From: Larix kaempferi
Lineage: Eukaryota > Streptophyta > Pinopsida > Pinales > Pinaceae
Length of the DNA: 64,000 bases
Direction: 5' to 3'
NCBI GenBank assembly: GCA_027924585.1
Contig: BSBM01000106.1
Coordinates: 44,454,501-44,518,500, forward strand
Both the position numbers and the translations under genes were made by a program. Under the pieces are notes generated by a model. That model ran no database searches and had not been told where the DNA came from. It was given only the letters and a program-made list of their open reading frames with translations. This document shows, piece by piece, positions 47,323 through 59,401 of the stretch; position 1 is the first letter of the stretch, and each line of letters starts with the position of its first letter.

Positions 47323-47386
47323 GGTATAGTTGCCCTGCTCTCCCCTACGAGTCACCCAACTCGTTGTAGGGAGACGACACTATACC
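47323..47386. repeat. 64-nt foldback (hairpin)
   Basis: GGTATAG at 47323-47329 pairs with CTATACC at 47380-47386. Inside, CTCCCCTACGAG faces CTCGTTGTAGGGAG, so most of the length can pair around a TCACCCAA loop. It may be a structured RNA or a foldback element end. No tRNA cloverleaf is present. Confidence 0.5.
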
Positions 47387-47389
47387 GTA

Positions 47390-48394
47390 CAGGCCGAACC
47401 ACTGATCCACACTTGATGCAAGGTATCTTAGTGGCCAAAGTTAGGAAATCACCAAGGAGCACTTGTGGGTGCAATTGACTCCTGAAGTAAGCTATTGCCG
47501 TTGGGAGGTGTTGCCAAGTCTTCTAGATTGGAACATTTGCCCCATCACCAGTAGAAATGCCTCTTTCTTACCTTCACTAGTCAATTGGTGTGTGGACTCC
47601 ATTGTCACCATCAATTGTGCTTTTGGAAGGCCCAGTTACATATCCGTGGAAAACCATACACTTTTTTTATATTTATATATTCAACCTACCAAACTCATAA
47701 TTAAACATAATCTACATTTTGTGACTCTTTCACTAAACCGACTTTGAACATATCACTGACTTGTTGCACCTTTTACACTTATTTGTAGCTTGTGATTTGT
47801 CTTGTTCATAGTCCATTAACCACGATAGATTAGAGTGGGAACAATAAAAATTCATAGTAGAATTCTTTACCCACACAATATGTGCAGTTTTGAAGAGCTA
47901 GGTAAACATGCACTTGAAGTTGTTTTTTTGTTTTGCTTTTAAATCGTGAAACTTTGAACAAACATAATTGCATGTTTATCAAGTCCCCACATCCTTATAA
48001 TCATTTGGAAGGTCTTCTTGTAGAAGTTGATAAGAATTTCTAACAACAAAGGTTTTTAAATTTTACATTTTATTTTTTACAATTTCAAATATTATGAGTG
48101 ATTCAATATCAAGTACTTATATTGAAAAATCCATGGAAGTACATCCCATTGGAGATTCACTACTCGTCAATCTTTTTTTCTCTTCGTCTCATTCTCATCC
48201 TCCTCTTGATTATTTATCTCCTTTGTTTAAGAAAGAGGGTTCGTGAACATCCCAAACATATTAATGAACTCGGCACAAGTCCTCTCTAAATGATTCACAT
48301 GATATTAATCATATATTTCTCCATAAGTATAGTGAAAACTCACATGTCTTTTCATTTAAGTCATGACTTTCCATTTCGAGCCTACATGAAATAC
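47390..48394. other. No gene seen
   Basis: A 94-codon plus-strand frame at 47463-47747 has no recognisable pattern. The rest is non-coding. Confidence 0.4.
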
Positions 48395-50225
48395 AATGGA
48401 CTCTATTTTTCCATGTGCTCTATTTTGAACGAATGCTAGCTCTCCTTCTAGCATAAGCATTTCCTTCTAGCATAACACACATGCTTATGTTAGAAGAAAA
48501 GCTATTAGTCGCTAGCTTTCCAATATAAAAACCCTGAGCATGGTGATTGGTGGTTGCTAGCTTATACCTTGAGCTTGTGCCATGTACTCTATTTTCAAAT
48601 AAACACATGGCACAAGATCAAGGAAAGATAGCGACTGCTAGCTTTCCTTCTAGGATAATAACACATACTTCTGTTAGAATGAAAGCTGGCAGTCGCTAGC
48701 TTTCCAATAGAAAAATCATGTCCATGGTGATTGGTAGTTGCTAGCTTATACCTTGATCTTGTGTCATGTAATCTATTTTGAAATAGGCACATGGAAAAAT
48801 ATCAAGGAAAGCTAGCAACTGCTAGCTTTCCTTCTAGCATAATCATTTCCTTCTAGCATAAACACACATGCTTATGCTAGAAGGAAAGCTAACAGTCGCT
48901 AGCTTTCCAATAGAAAAACCCTGTCCATAGTGATTGGTGGTTGTTAGCTTATACCTTGAGCTTGTGCCATGTGCTCTATTTTGAACGAATGCTAGCTTTT
49001 CTTCTAGCATAAATATTTCTTTATAGCATAACACACGTGTTTATGTTAGAAGGAAAGCTAACAGTCACTAGCTTTACATGGTGATTGGTGGTTGCTCGCT
49101 TATACCCTGAATTTGTGCCATGTGCTCTATTTTGAACGAATGCTAGCTTCATTTCTAGCATAAGCATTTCCTTTTAGCATAACCCACATGCTTATGTTAG
49201 AATGAAAGCTAGCAGTCGCTAGCTTTCCAATAGAAAACCCTGGACATGGTGATTGGTGGTTGCTAGTTTATACCTTGAGCTTGTGCCATGTATTCTATTT
49301 TCAAATAAGCACATGGTACAAGATCAAGGAAAGCTAGCGATTGCTAGCTTTCCTTCTAACATAAGCATTTCCTTCTAGGATAATAACACATACTTATGCT
49401 AGAAGGAAAGCTAGTCGTCGCTAGCTTTCCAATAGAAAAATCATGTACATTGTGATTGGTGGTTGCTAGCTTATACCTTGAGCTTGTGCCATGTGCTCTA
49501 TTTTGAAATAAGCACATGGCAAAAGATCAAGGAAAGCTAGCGACTGCTAGCTTTCCTTCTAGCATAAGCATTTCCTTCTAGCATAAACACATATGCTTAT
49601 GCTAGAAGGAAAGCTAACAGTCGCTAGCTTTCCAATAGAAAAACCCTATCCATGGTGATTGGTGATTGCTAGCTTATACCTTGAGCTTGTGCCATGTACT
49701 CTATTTTGAACCAATGCTACATTTCATTCTAGCATAAACATTTTTTTCTAGGATGTCACACATGCTTATGGTAGAAGGAAAGCTAGCAGTCGCTAGCTTT
49801 CTAATAGAAAAACCCTAGGCATGGTGATTGGTGGTTGCTAGCTTATACCTTGAACTTGTGCCATGTACTCTATTTTCAAATAAGCACACGGCACAAGGTC
49901 AAGGAAAGCCTTGAACTTGTGCCATGTACTCTATTTTCAAATAAGCACATGGCATAAGATCAAGGAAAGCTAGCGACTACTAGCTTTCCTTCTAGCATAA
50001 GCATTTACTTATAGGATAATAACACATACCTATGCTAGAAAGAAAGCTAACAGTCGCTAGCTTTCCAATAGAAAAATTCTGTCCATGGTGATTGGTGGTT
50101 GCTAGCTTATACCTTGAGCTTGTGCCATGTGCTCTATTTTGAAATAAGCACATGGCAAAATATCAAGGAAAGCTAGCGACTGCTAGCTTTCTTTCTAGCA
50201 TAAGCATTTCTTTCTAGCATTTTTG
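48395..50225. repeat. Foldback satellite array 2 (same family as 5240-9305)
   Basis: About nine monomers of the same roughly 204-bp unit in the same orientation. A well-preserved foldback is at 49531-49633 (GGAAAGCTAGCGACTGCTAG to GTCGCTAGCTTTCC). Inside one copy a 63-bp piece (ccttgaacttgtgccatgt...) is duplicated near 49850-49970. The array stops abruptly at about 50220, some 220 bp before the first exon of the next gene. Confidence 0.9.
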
Positions 50226-50447
50226 AGAAGGAAAACTTTTCTTTTTAATGAGTCTCTACTTGTGCTAGATGCAATGGATTTTTATTTATCTCTAAGTATT
50301 TAATATGTTTCCATAACACATGACCCTTATTATTCTTGTGCATGTGAATAAAAGACATGTAATAGAATATTGTTTGATAATGCTCATTATTTCATGTATT
50401 TTTAAAACAATTTAAACTTATAGTCGACTATTTATTATTGTTTTTAG

Positions 50448-53400
50448 AAGCTATGGACTCTGGTGCAATGACAATTCCAAGGAATAATTTGAAGAAAAAA
50501 CGAATTGCAAGTGACACACAAACAACGTCTCCCCCATGTGGTATGGTGGTTTTAAATATTATTCTCTCATTTCTAAATGGTTAGACTAGAAAACTATATG
50601 GTAATATTTGTGATTTTGATTTCATTTTATTTATAGTAATAATTGCTTATTATTGTTTTTAGAAGCTGTCGTCTCCAAAGCAAGTAAAATGCCACAATCA
50701 GCATTCAAAAAACAAAAGCGTCATTCAACTCAGATTATAAATTCAACAATGGGTTCTAATTTTGAAATGATTAAAAAGTTCAAAACATCTGCTGCATATG
50801 AGTATGTCGAAGATTGGTATGTTGAGATTGAAAGTCCCATGAATATGTTTCCAGATATGTATCTATTTGGATCCATGGATAGAAATGATATACAAAGGCT
50901 AGGGATAATTGTTAGTTTCTATGCTCTCAATCATAGTCAGATCGATTTTCAAATGGAGGTAATTGAAGAAAATGAAGTGAAATTATTTTCTTGCCAAGTT
51001 GATTACACAAAATTTAGACCAGATTTGATTGATACTAATACAGAATTTCCAGAGTCAATAAAAAAGTCATAGTTTAAGTTGGACAGTTTTGAGAGCTTCA
51101 ATGAATCTGGTCTAAAGAGTTGTGATGATCTTGTACAACGTATTACCAACGTTATGAAATATCGCTATGTGAGATGTAAGAAAACATCATCCATGTTTCT
51201 TTATTTGCAACAAAGAGGTAAACTACTTGATAAAATACCAGATGATAAACTCGAGGCTCAAATGCTTGATTTGAGAAGGGTATATTTAGCTGAGCTAGAA
51301 CAGAGCATTAAAGAAAGTGAGTTCATGCCTACTATAGAGTTTGTGAAATCCCAAAAAGAAGACTCTCAGATAGAGAAGCTTGCTGACCAATGCGATGAAA
51401 TCCATGAAAATTTTAAGGACAATTATTTATTTTCAAGCTCTTTTACCATGAAGGTGGATGTTCGAAGATGTGTAGAAGCACCCAAGTTATATAAATTGAG
51501 ATCACATGATGATTTAAATGTTCGAGTATTAGTAAAATCATTCCTACAGAAATTTCAAGCATCATTGCCTGATGCTCTTCTGATTCCATTTGACACAAAA
51601 GAGTCTGATCCGATTGGAAACCCTGTGAAAATCATGAATGAAATGGATATAAATGCCAAGAACATCAATTTTTGGATAGTTGATGGGAAACACACCATTC
51701 AAGCAGCAAAAGAAATATTATCAAATCCTAAATTCAATCTATCTGGGGAGGCAAAACAGAAGTACAAAGAATGTAATGCTCGATTCTTAGATCCATTAGT
51801 TGCTCCCAGTGTGGTGATTCGTATTTGCTGCCAGTTAAATTCTGCAAACATAGTGTTCTTCAAAACTCCATTCATTGATTCTGTGCGATCTGCAAGACAA
51901 TTCCTAATTGCCACAAATAAATTAAAGAAACAAAAATGTGGGAATTCTAAGACGGCTGAAGACAAGGTATGCAATTTTTTTTTTTTGCACTTAGTCTATA
52001 TTGTTATAACTAAATTCATGGCTATTTTATTTTTGATATCACATTCTTACTAATTTATATTTGTTATTTTTTAACAGGTTGATGATGAAATGTTGTGCTC
52101 TTTCTTCGATTGTCCACTAACAAACTTTGCTGGAAAAAAAAGTCTTGTTATATCTTGATGATACTACTTGGGATAAATGGGAAGTTGTTTTTAATTGTTA
52201 CAAACTAGGGACATTAATGTGTTCTCCAAACCAACCTAAGGATCCAAACTATAAGACAAATAGTCTGAACAGTTTGGTATCAAGTTCTTTCCGTCCCCTT
52301 CAGGGACTAACCGCTGAAGAAATGTGTTCTGTAGCAGATAAACTATTGGATGGAACTGTCTGGCTTTCTATTCCAGTGAACCATCCAACCAATGCCATAG
52401 AAATGAAAGATTATTGTTCACAATTGAAAACCAAAAGAACAATTTTGGAGGCAATGGTAACATATTGCAAAAGTCATGATAAGAATCTAAATGATAAGAT
52501 TCTTACAATATCCAATATTCTTGAGCATTATGGAATTACTGATATCATATTTGCCAACTTATGTAAGACAATGGAAGGGTGTAAATATGTAAAAGGATAA
52601 CGAAATACAAAAATAGAGTCCCTTTCTCCACATGCCTGTGTGGTCCTTGATAGAATAATTGATGCATCGACAGATGTACAGAAAATTGAGAATAGTTTTG
52701 AATTCGATTGTCATTATGGGGGTCCTAGCCTCTTGTCAACACTTTTGCACTCTTTTCCTTGTCAGTTTCAACCAATGTTATACACTGACTTTGTTGTGTT
52801 GGATACATTGGCTTTGAAAGATGAATCATTCCTTAAGGATCACTATATTGAATTGTTTCAATTTTTAATCAAAAAAATGGGTTGAAAGATTTTACTATGA
52901 TTATCTTAGTATAAATTTGGTCTTGTAAGGATGTACGCCAAGCTCTGGAGATTGTTGTCAAGGACTCAAATGTCAACTATAAAATGGCTACCGGTCTTTA
53001 TGAATATAAAGAACAAAATAACTATAGTTATGATATAGTTTTAACTATACACATCTATAGTGAAGAGTCAAAAAGTTTAGAGGCCTCAAGATACTCTCAC
53101 AGTTTTAGAGACATATCTGATGAAAAGGAGAGAGATTTTGAATTCTGGGAAGAATTATTGCAAATGCATCAACAACATAGTGATCTAAATTTGATTATTT
53201 CTCTTTATGCGGGGAAAAATTTACAGCACGCTTGCTGTACATATGGAAGAAGAATGGCATGTGTCGTAGAAAACGAGTTACAAAGGACTACCATGCTGAC
53301 TAATCAAGAATCCTCCCAATTGCAAAAACCAATGTCTAATATATTGTTGTTGGAATATCCAGGTATTGTACTTGTTTTGTTCTTTCTCTAGTGATTCTTT

Positions 53401-54648
53401 GGATTCTATGCTATTTATAAATCTTGATTAACAAGATGTTTACTATAACTACTAATGGCGGAAATTGTAAAGAAAACAACGACGACACTTTGCAACAAAG
53501 CAATGATCAACATAGTGTGCACAATGTCGAAGAAGTTTTCGAGATGCAAATACAAGACGAAGAAAATACCATACCAGGTACATAATTTATTTTGTTGTAT
53601 TGTACTTGTTTTGTTCTTTCTCTAGTGATTCTTTGGATTCTATGCCTATTTATTTAATGAATTTCATTCGTTGATACATTTTATAACATTTCATATGTTT
53701 ATTACAGTGGCAAATGAGGAGAAAAAAGACAGTGATCAAGGGAATGTGACAGAAAGCCATAGTCAAGAACATGATATCATATCAGGTACTTCACATGTCT
53801 CTTATTTTAAATTAAACATAAAATATGTCTTATAAAAAAAAATTGATTTAAAGAAGTATTATTGGTATTTGATTGAAGGTTTGTTATTTTGGCTCTAGGT
53901 TCTATGAAGACAATACAAGAGAAGTGTGGCTTATCAATAACTAGTACAAAAAATACTCAAAGTGAGTGTATTTCTTCAACAATTTTTTTTAATAATAATT
54001 TATGTAGCATGAATAAAATGAATTTACTATGATATCCATTATTGTTTTGCAGCTATTATAAGTCAAAAGAAATTAGTTATTTTGGAATTGAATAACATTT
54101 TCTATCAGAGCGTTGATGGTGATGCATCACAAAAAGAATTTATCGAGAAAATGGGAAGGGCTGCAGATTACACGATAGAGAAAAAATCATTTTGGTTTCG
54201 TCCACATGCAAAAACATTTCTTGAAATGTGTTCCAAAAAAGAATCTCTTGACATTGCAATTTGGATGACATCTTTGAAACAAAACACAACAAGAGTTATG
54301 AAAAAGCTGGTTTCATAAACATTACAAGCTAAATTTTTGTTTACATGGACTGCTTCAGATTGCAAACAACAAAAGGGAAAAAATGACATTGATAATTCAA
54401 CACAAGTTATATACAAAAAACATCTGAAAAAAGTGTGGAGAATGTATTCTCAATATGATTCTACTAACACTATTCTAGTGGATTGTTCAATGGAGACAAA
54501 GAAAGAAAATCCCAAATAAAATGTGATTATTGCCCCTTCGTTTGATGGAAAGAATGAGGATAAATGGTTGATCACTGATTTGTGGAGCTTATTGAATAAA
54601 TTCTACAAGGCACCCGATGTTCAAGATATTTTGAAGAATCTTCAATGA
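50448..54648 (+). pseudogene. ParB-like / methylase-like / FCP1-like multi-exon gene, broken
   Basis: Exons inferred from GT-AG sites: 50448-50540 (ATG 50453, KKKR-rich), 50663-51966, 52078 to about 52885, about 52930-53362, 53436-53577, 53708-53785, 53899-53961 and 54053-54648. Most junctions keep phase; 53436 does not join cleanly. Exon 2 holds LRSHDDLNVRVLV then FWIVDGKHTIQAAKEIL (51679-51720), the DG.H...AA signature of ParB/sulfiredoxin-like domains. At 53182-53275, DLNLIISLYAGKNLQHACCT then YGRRM resembles the D.F.G.GTT..AC...GR region of N4/N6 DNA methylases but lacks key residues. The last exon is FCP1/NIF-like (LVILELNNIFY, RPHAKTFLEMC, AIWMTS, TILVDCS), with the DxD pair changed to E and N. 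Lesions: TAG 51070, +1 A in the A8 run at 52134-52141, TAA 52598, TAA 54316, TAA 54517. ParB and FCP1 calls are moderate, methylase tentative. Confidence 0.55.
53363..53707 (+). repeat. Duplicated intron/exon segment within the ParB-like gene
   Basis: gtattgtacttgttttgttc plus tttctctagtgattctttgg occurs at about 53363 and again at about 53598, so a block of roughly 235 bp, including one short acidic exon, was duplicated. Likewise ttattattgtttttagaagc precedes both of the first two exons (about 50431 and 50649). Confidence 0.75.
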
Positions 54649-55700
54649 CTTTTAATAGTACATTAAGATGATTGTTATTCATTTCCTCTATAAACAAAAT
54701 CTTGAAGTTTATAATATAAATTCTTGGTCTTTGTACCTTTGATGACTTAATTCTACATGTGATGTGTTATTACTGTGTTTTATTTTATTATCAATTTAAT
54801 GTCAATATTATTTCATAATACTCATATAAGGATTGTTGTTGTGTCATTATTATAAATTAACATATTATTATTTTGTTTATTTATATTGAGATATTGAGTT
54901 ATAAAAAGTTAGTGATTTGAATAATAGTCTTATGTGTTTGCATAAAAATGTAGTATTCCATATTAATTAAATAATTGTATAATTAGGTTGTATGTATAAA
55001 TTAACGTACAATTACTATGTTTGAGCAATTGCAGTTTATTTATCAATTGCGTCTTAATTGATCATTATAACTCTTACAAATCAGTGATTTGAATGTTAGT
55101 TCAATGTTATCATATGAAATTTTCTTATTTCTTAGAAATTAAAAAAATGGAAAATCATATCAGGTTGTATGTAAAAATTACCTATAATTAGCTTGTTTAA
55201 TTGAAATTTAAAAAATTGTAAATCTAGGTGGTGTGTATAAATTAAGATATAATTGGTTTGAATTGGATGATTGTAACTATATTTTTAAATTGTGATTTGA
55301 ATTTCATTGCAATGTGCTTATATGAATTTTTCTTATAATTTCTTGAAAATTAAAATATCGTATGAGGTTGTATGTAAAAATGAACATATAAATAGTTTGC
55401 TTGATTTAAACTTAAAAACTGTAAATTTAGGTAGTATGTAGATATTAACATATAATTAGTTCAAATGAATTCGACTATTGTAATTATATTTTTAAATTGT
55501 AGTTTATCTCATTACAATTCTTAAAAATTAGTGATTTGAGTAGTAGTTGAATGTGTTTGTATAAAAAAACTATTCCACGGAAATTACTTTTATTTTTTTC
55601 ATTAAGTTGTTTGTTTGGGAACTTGGAAATAAATTGGATATGTTTTGATGCCATTAAGCAATGAAGTTTTGAAGTGAAAATATGTTAATGTTATATATGT
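54649..55700. other. No gene seen; diverged internal repeats
   Basis: AT-rich. A motif of about 200 bp (aggt(t/g)gtatgtaaaaatta ... gtgatttgaa) recurs in weakly conserved form near 54985, 55165, 55225, 55365 and 55430. No coding sequence. Confidence 0.5.
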
Positions 55701-55707
55701 GGCAGCA

Positions 55708-56301
55708 ATGCAGATGGGAGTTAATATCAGTCGGAAGATCTTGTTGATCTTTGAAATGGAAGGAGTATTCTTCTCGTCGTATTCCAAAGATGAAACAAGT
55801 TGTCAAATTCAAAGAAAACCAGATTGGGAGCTTGGTGATAGATCCTACTTTTGTAGGCCTTTTCAATTAGAAGTATTAAAATACTGCCTAAAACATTATG
55901 ATGTTGCGATATGGACATCAAATGTTACTAACAAGTACATTCGACAAGTACTTGAAAAATCAAATATTGATACAAGTGACTTTGAATTCATATGGGATAG
56001 GTCCCATTGTCACTTGCAAACAAAATTCAAATCATGTAGTATGATACAGTTTTATGAGAAAAGGCTAAGCGACGTGTGGTCCCAATATGGAAATAAGTAC
56101 ACAGAATCAAATGTATTGCTAATAGATACATCAAAGCCTACTTCTCAATTCCTCGGATATCGGTCAAACTGTATCTTAATAAAGGCTTATATAGGACATG
56201 AACACGATACTTGGCTTGTGCAAGTTCTATTCCCCTTTTTAAGACACTTCATCGCATCAAACAAAAATGCAACTACATTCGAATGTTCAATAGAACATTG
56301 A
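55708..56301 (+). CDS. FCP1/NIF-like protein lacking catalytic Asp pair
   Basis: An intact ORF of 197 codons. ATG at 55708 follows an acceptor-like ATATGTGGCAG, so an upstream exon is possible; ATG at 55714 is an alternative start. The fold matches the FCP1 homology (HAD) domain: ILLIFEMEGVFF at residues 11-22, RPF at 50-52, DVAIWTSN at 65-72, a Lys at 118 in YEKRLSDVW, and NVLLIDTS at 135-142. The nucleophile motif DxDx(T/V) reads E16-M-E18, so phosphatase activity should be lost. The motif II Thr/Ser, motif III Lys and one late Asp (140) remain. It is a paralogue of the last exon of the upstream broken gene. With no stops over 197 codons it may still be expressed, perhaps as a binding pseudophosphatase; that role is inference. 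Confidence 0.6.
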   Translation: MQMGVNISRKILLIFEMEGVFFSSYSKDETSCQIQRKPDWELGDRSYFCRPFQLEVLKYCLKHYDVAIWTSNVTNKYIRQVLEKSNIDTSDFEFIWDRSHCHLQTKFKSCSMIQFYEKRLSDVWSQYGNKYTESNVLLIDTSKPTSQFLGYRSNCILIKAYIGHEHDTWLVQVLFPFLRHFIASNKNATTFECSIEH

Positions 56302-58550
56302 GTTCTTTGTATTAAGTGAAGATATTATTTTATGGAAATTTGTTGACGATTACATTGCAATATTTCAATACAAGTTGGACACATTTTTTGGTGAATTAAT
56401 TTGTATGATTTTATAACTTTTATAGATAGATGATAATTGACAATGATATATAAATACAATTATTATTATTATTTATGATTGCTTTTAGATTGACAAGTTT
56501 TTGCATCATACAACACTTGATTTCCCCATTCAAAATATTTTCTAAATTTGTGCTCTTAAATCAACTATTTGTAATTTAAATCATCTCGTAAAAGCCAACA
56601 AGGCATGCAAGAAACTCTCTTTAGTTTTATTTATCTATATGTATTAATACAAGTGCATTACAACACTTGATTTCTCTATTCAAAATATTTTTTAAATTAC
56701 ATACTCTTAAATCAATTATTTGTAATTTAAATCATCTCACAAAAGCCAACAAGGAATGAAGTTCTCTTTAGTTTTATTGATCTATATGCATTAATACAAG
56801 TGACACACAAATTTTGAATTAAACCTCCATCTATATAAAAGCACATTTCTTACAAAAAATATTACTTCAATGATAATGAGTGCTAAGTGTACTAGAATTT
56901 AGATTAAAGCATGATGAGTCATAGATGAATGATTTTGAAAGGTATAGGCATTTGATTTCCCAATCTATAACTTATTGTAAATGTGTATTCTTAAGTTAAT
57001 AGTTTATAATTGCAATAATCTCATATAAGCCAACAAGACATGAAATAAATTATTGACTGTTATTAGCCTATATTCATTAATATGAGGAGTTTATCAATGC
57101 AATATGTAATTTTTGAAATAAAACCCCATATAATTGAAGTTGCAATTGTTTTAAAACACAAAATTAATTGCTAATGAGTGCTAAGTGGTATTAAGGGTAG
57201 TACGAGATTGGTCATAAGTGAGTGACATTGAACTATAAGAAATTTGATTTCTCATTTCATTTTTTTGTAAGTTTGTATTATTAACTCAATTACGATTAAT
57301 TGAAATAATCTCATAATAACCAACAAAGCATGAGATATGCTCTATCTTTTATCTTCTTGTATGCATTAAATGAATGTATAAATGTGATATGTATTTTTTG
57401 GAATAAAATACAATGTAAAAACATTCAACAAGTAGTTGAAAAATCAAATACTGATACAAGTGACTTTGAATTCATATGGGACAGGTCTCATTGTCACTTG
57501 CAAACAAAATTCAAATAATGTAGTGTGATACAATTTTATGAGAAAATGTTAAGTGATGTGCGGTCCAAATATGGAAATATGTACGAAAAATCAAATATAT
57601 TGCTAATAGATACATCAAAGCTTACTTCTCAATTCCTCGGATACCAGTCAAATTGTATCTTAACAAAGGCTTATATAGGACATGAACCTGATACTTGGCT
57701 TGTCCAAATTCTATTCCCCCTTTTTAAGACACTTCATCGTATCAAAGAGAAATGCAACTACATTCGAATGTTCAATAGAACATTGAGTTCTTTATAGTAG
57801 GTGAAGATATTAATTTTTAGAAATTTGTTAATGCGTACATTGCAATATTTCAATACAAGTTGGACACATTTTTTGATGAATTAATTTGTATGTTTTTAAA
57901 ACTTTTATAGATAGATGAGAATTAACAATAATATTTAAATACAATTATTAATATTATTTATGATTGCCTTTAGTTTGACCTATTTTTGCATCATACACCA
58001 CTTGATTTCCCCATTCAAAATATTTTTTTAATTTGCGTTCTTAAATCAAATATTTGTAATTAAAATCATCTCATAAAAGCCAACAAGGCACGCACAAAGT
58101 TTTGTAAATGTGTATTCTTAAGTTAATAGTTTATAATTGCAATAATCTCATATAATCCAACAAGGCATGAAATAAATTATTGACTTTTATTTGCGTATAT
58201 TCATTAATAAGAGGATTTTATCAATGCAGTATGTAATTTTTGAAATAAAGCCCCATATAATTAAAGTTGCAATTGTTTAAAAACACAAAATTTATTGCTA
58301 ATGAGTGCTAAGTGGTATTAAGGGTAGTACGTGATTGGTCATAAGTGAGTGACATTGAACTATAAGAAATTTGATTTCTCAATTCATTTTTTTGTAAGTT
58401 TGTATTACTAACTCAATTATGGTTAACTGAAATAATCTCTTACAGGCCAACAAAGCACGAGATATGTTCTATCTTTTATCTTCTTATATGCATTAAATGA
58501 ATGTATAAATGTGGTATGTAATTTTTGGAATAAAATACAATGTAAAACCA
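55930..58550. repeat. Tandem duplication carrying the FCP1-like 3' half
   Basis: The block from about 55930 to 57416 (C-terminal coding part plus downstream DNA) is repeated at 57417-58550 with a deletion of roughly 400 bp. The shared non-coding landmark is caatatttcaatacaagttg (56360 and 57845). Within both copies a diverged unit of about 155-290 bp with aagccaacaaggcatg recurs at about 56593, 56745, 57030, 57318, 58076 and 58446. Confidence 0.8.
57417..57797 (+). pseudogene. Truncated, broken copy of the FCP1-like gene
   Basis: Starts in mid-domain (IQQVVEKSNTDTSDFEFIWD) and follows the intact paralogue closely. An in-frame TAA at 57516-57518 replaces a Ser codon, and a +1 shift in the CCCCC/TTTTT run near 57720 changes the C-terminal tail. 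The N-terminal half with the DxD-equivalent motif is absent. It arose by the tandem duplication described at 55930-58550. Confidence 0.8.
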
Positions 58551-59400
58551 TATAATTAATTGATAATGAGTACTAAGTGGACTATTTAGACTCATTCGAT
58601 GTGTGCCATAAATAAATTCAAAAGAGCATGGGGTCATATATAGAGTTCAACTAAAAGATTTGAGAAATATGTTTCAACATCTATTTCTTCGACATTTAAA
58701 AATCTTATCATTTTCTTTGCCTTTTGGTGAAAGTAATTCTCGGCCATGATTTCTTAATTCGATTTCTTCACACTTTCATTGTGTATGTATAATGTTGTAC
58801 CTAACAACTATCCCAATTTTGACGAATTTATAGTTATTATTTGGTTCGACATCAATACATTTCTTATAATTTATTTTATTTTAATTTAATATTGTGATTT
58901 CCTTCCAATCATGCTATATTATAATATGTTATTTAACAATAAAAATATTTAATATGATACTTTGTTCACTTCAAATATAGATAGAGATCTTCTTGTAATA
59001 AAACATGCAATTATGTGTGCAACTTAACTTCATTAATCCTACATTTTATATCTTCATGAATATTTTTTCTCACGATTCAACAAATTACAGATTTTCATAT
59101 ACTCCTCCTAATTTATGGCATACCGAACTAGTTATAAATGATACAACATTTCATTTTTTATGATTGTATATTAAAAACACTTGGAGTAAATAAAATTTGT
59201 GATCAATAAAAACATTCTTTCTAGGATTAGTTTTTCCAATTTTAATGGAATATTTCTTTAATGCGTAATTTTTACAAATTAAATGAAATAAATAAAATGT
59301 TTACAAAAAAATTCAATGTCATAGAAGTCCTTGTAATAGAATTTTTCTAGATTTCTTGAAATAGGTGTTGTGTCAATGATTTTGTTATTTGATCTCATGA
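58551..59400. other. No gene seen
   Basis: AT-rich DNA without coding patterns. Confidence 0.5.
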
Positions 59401-59401
59401 T

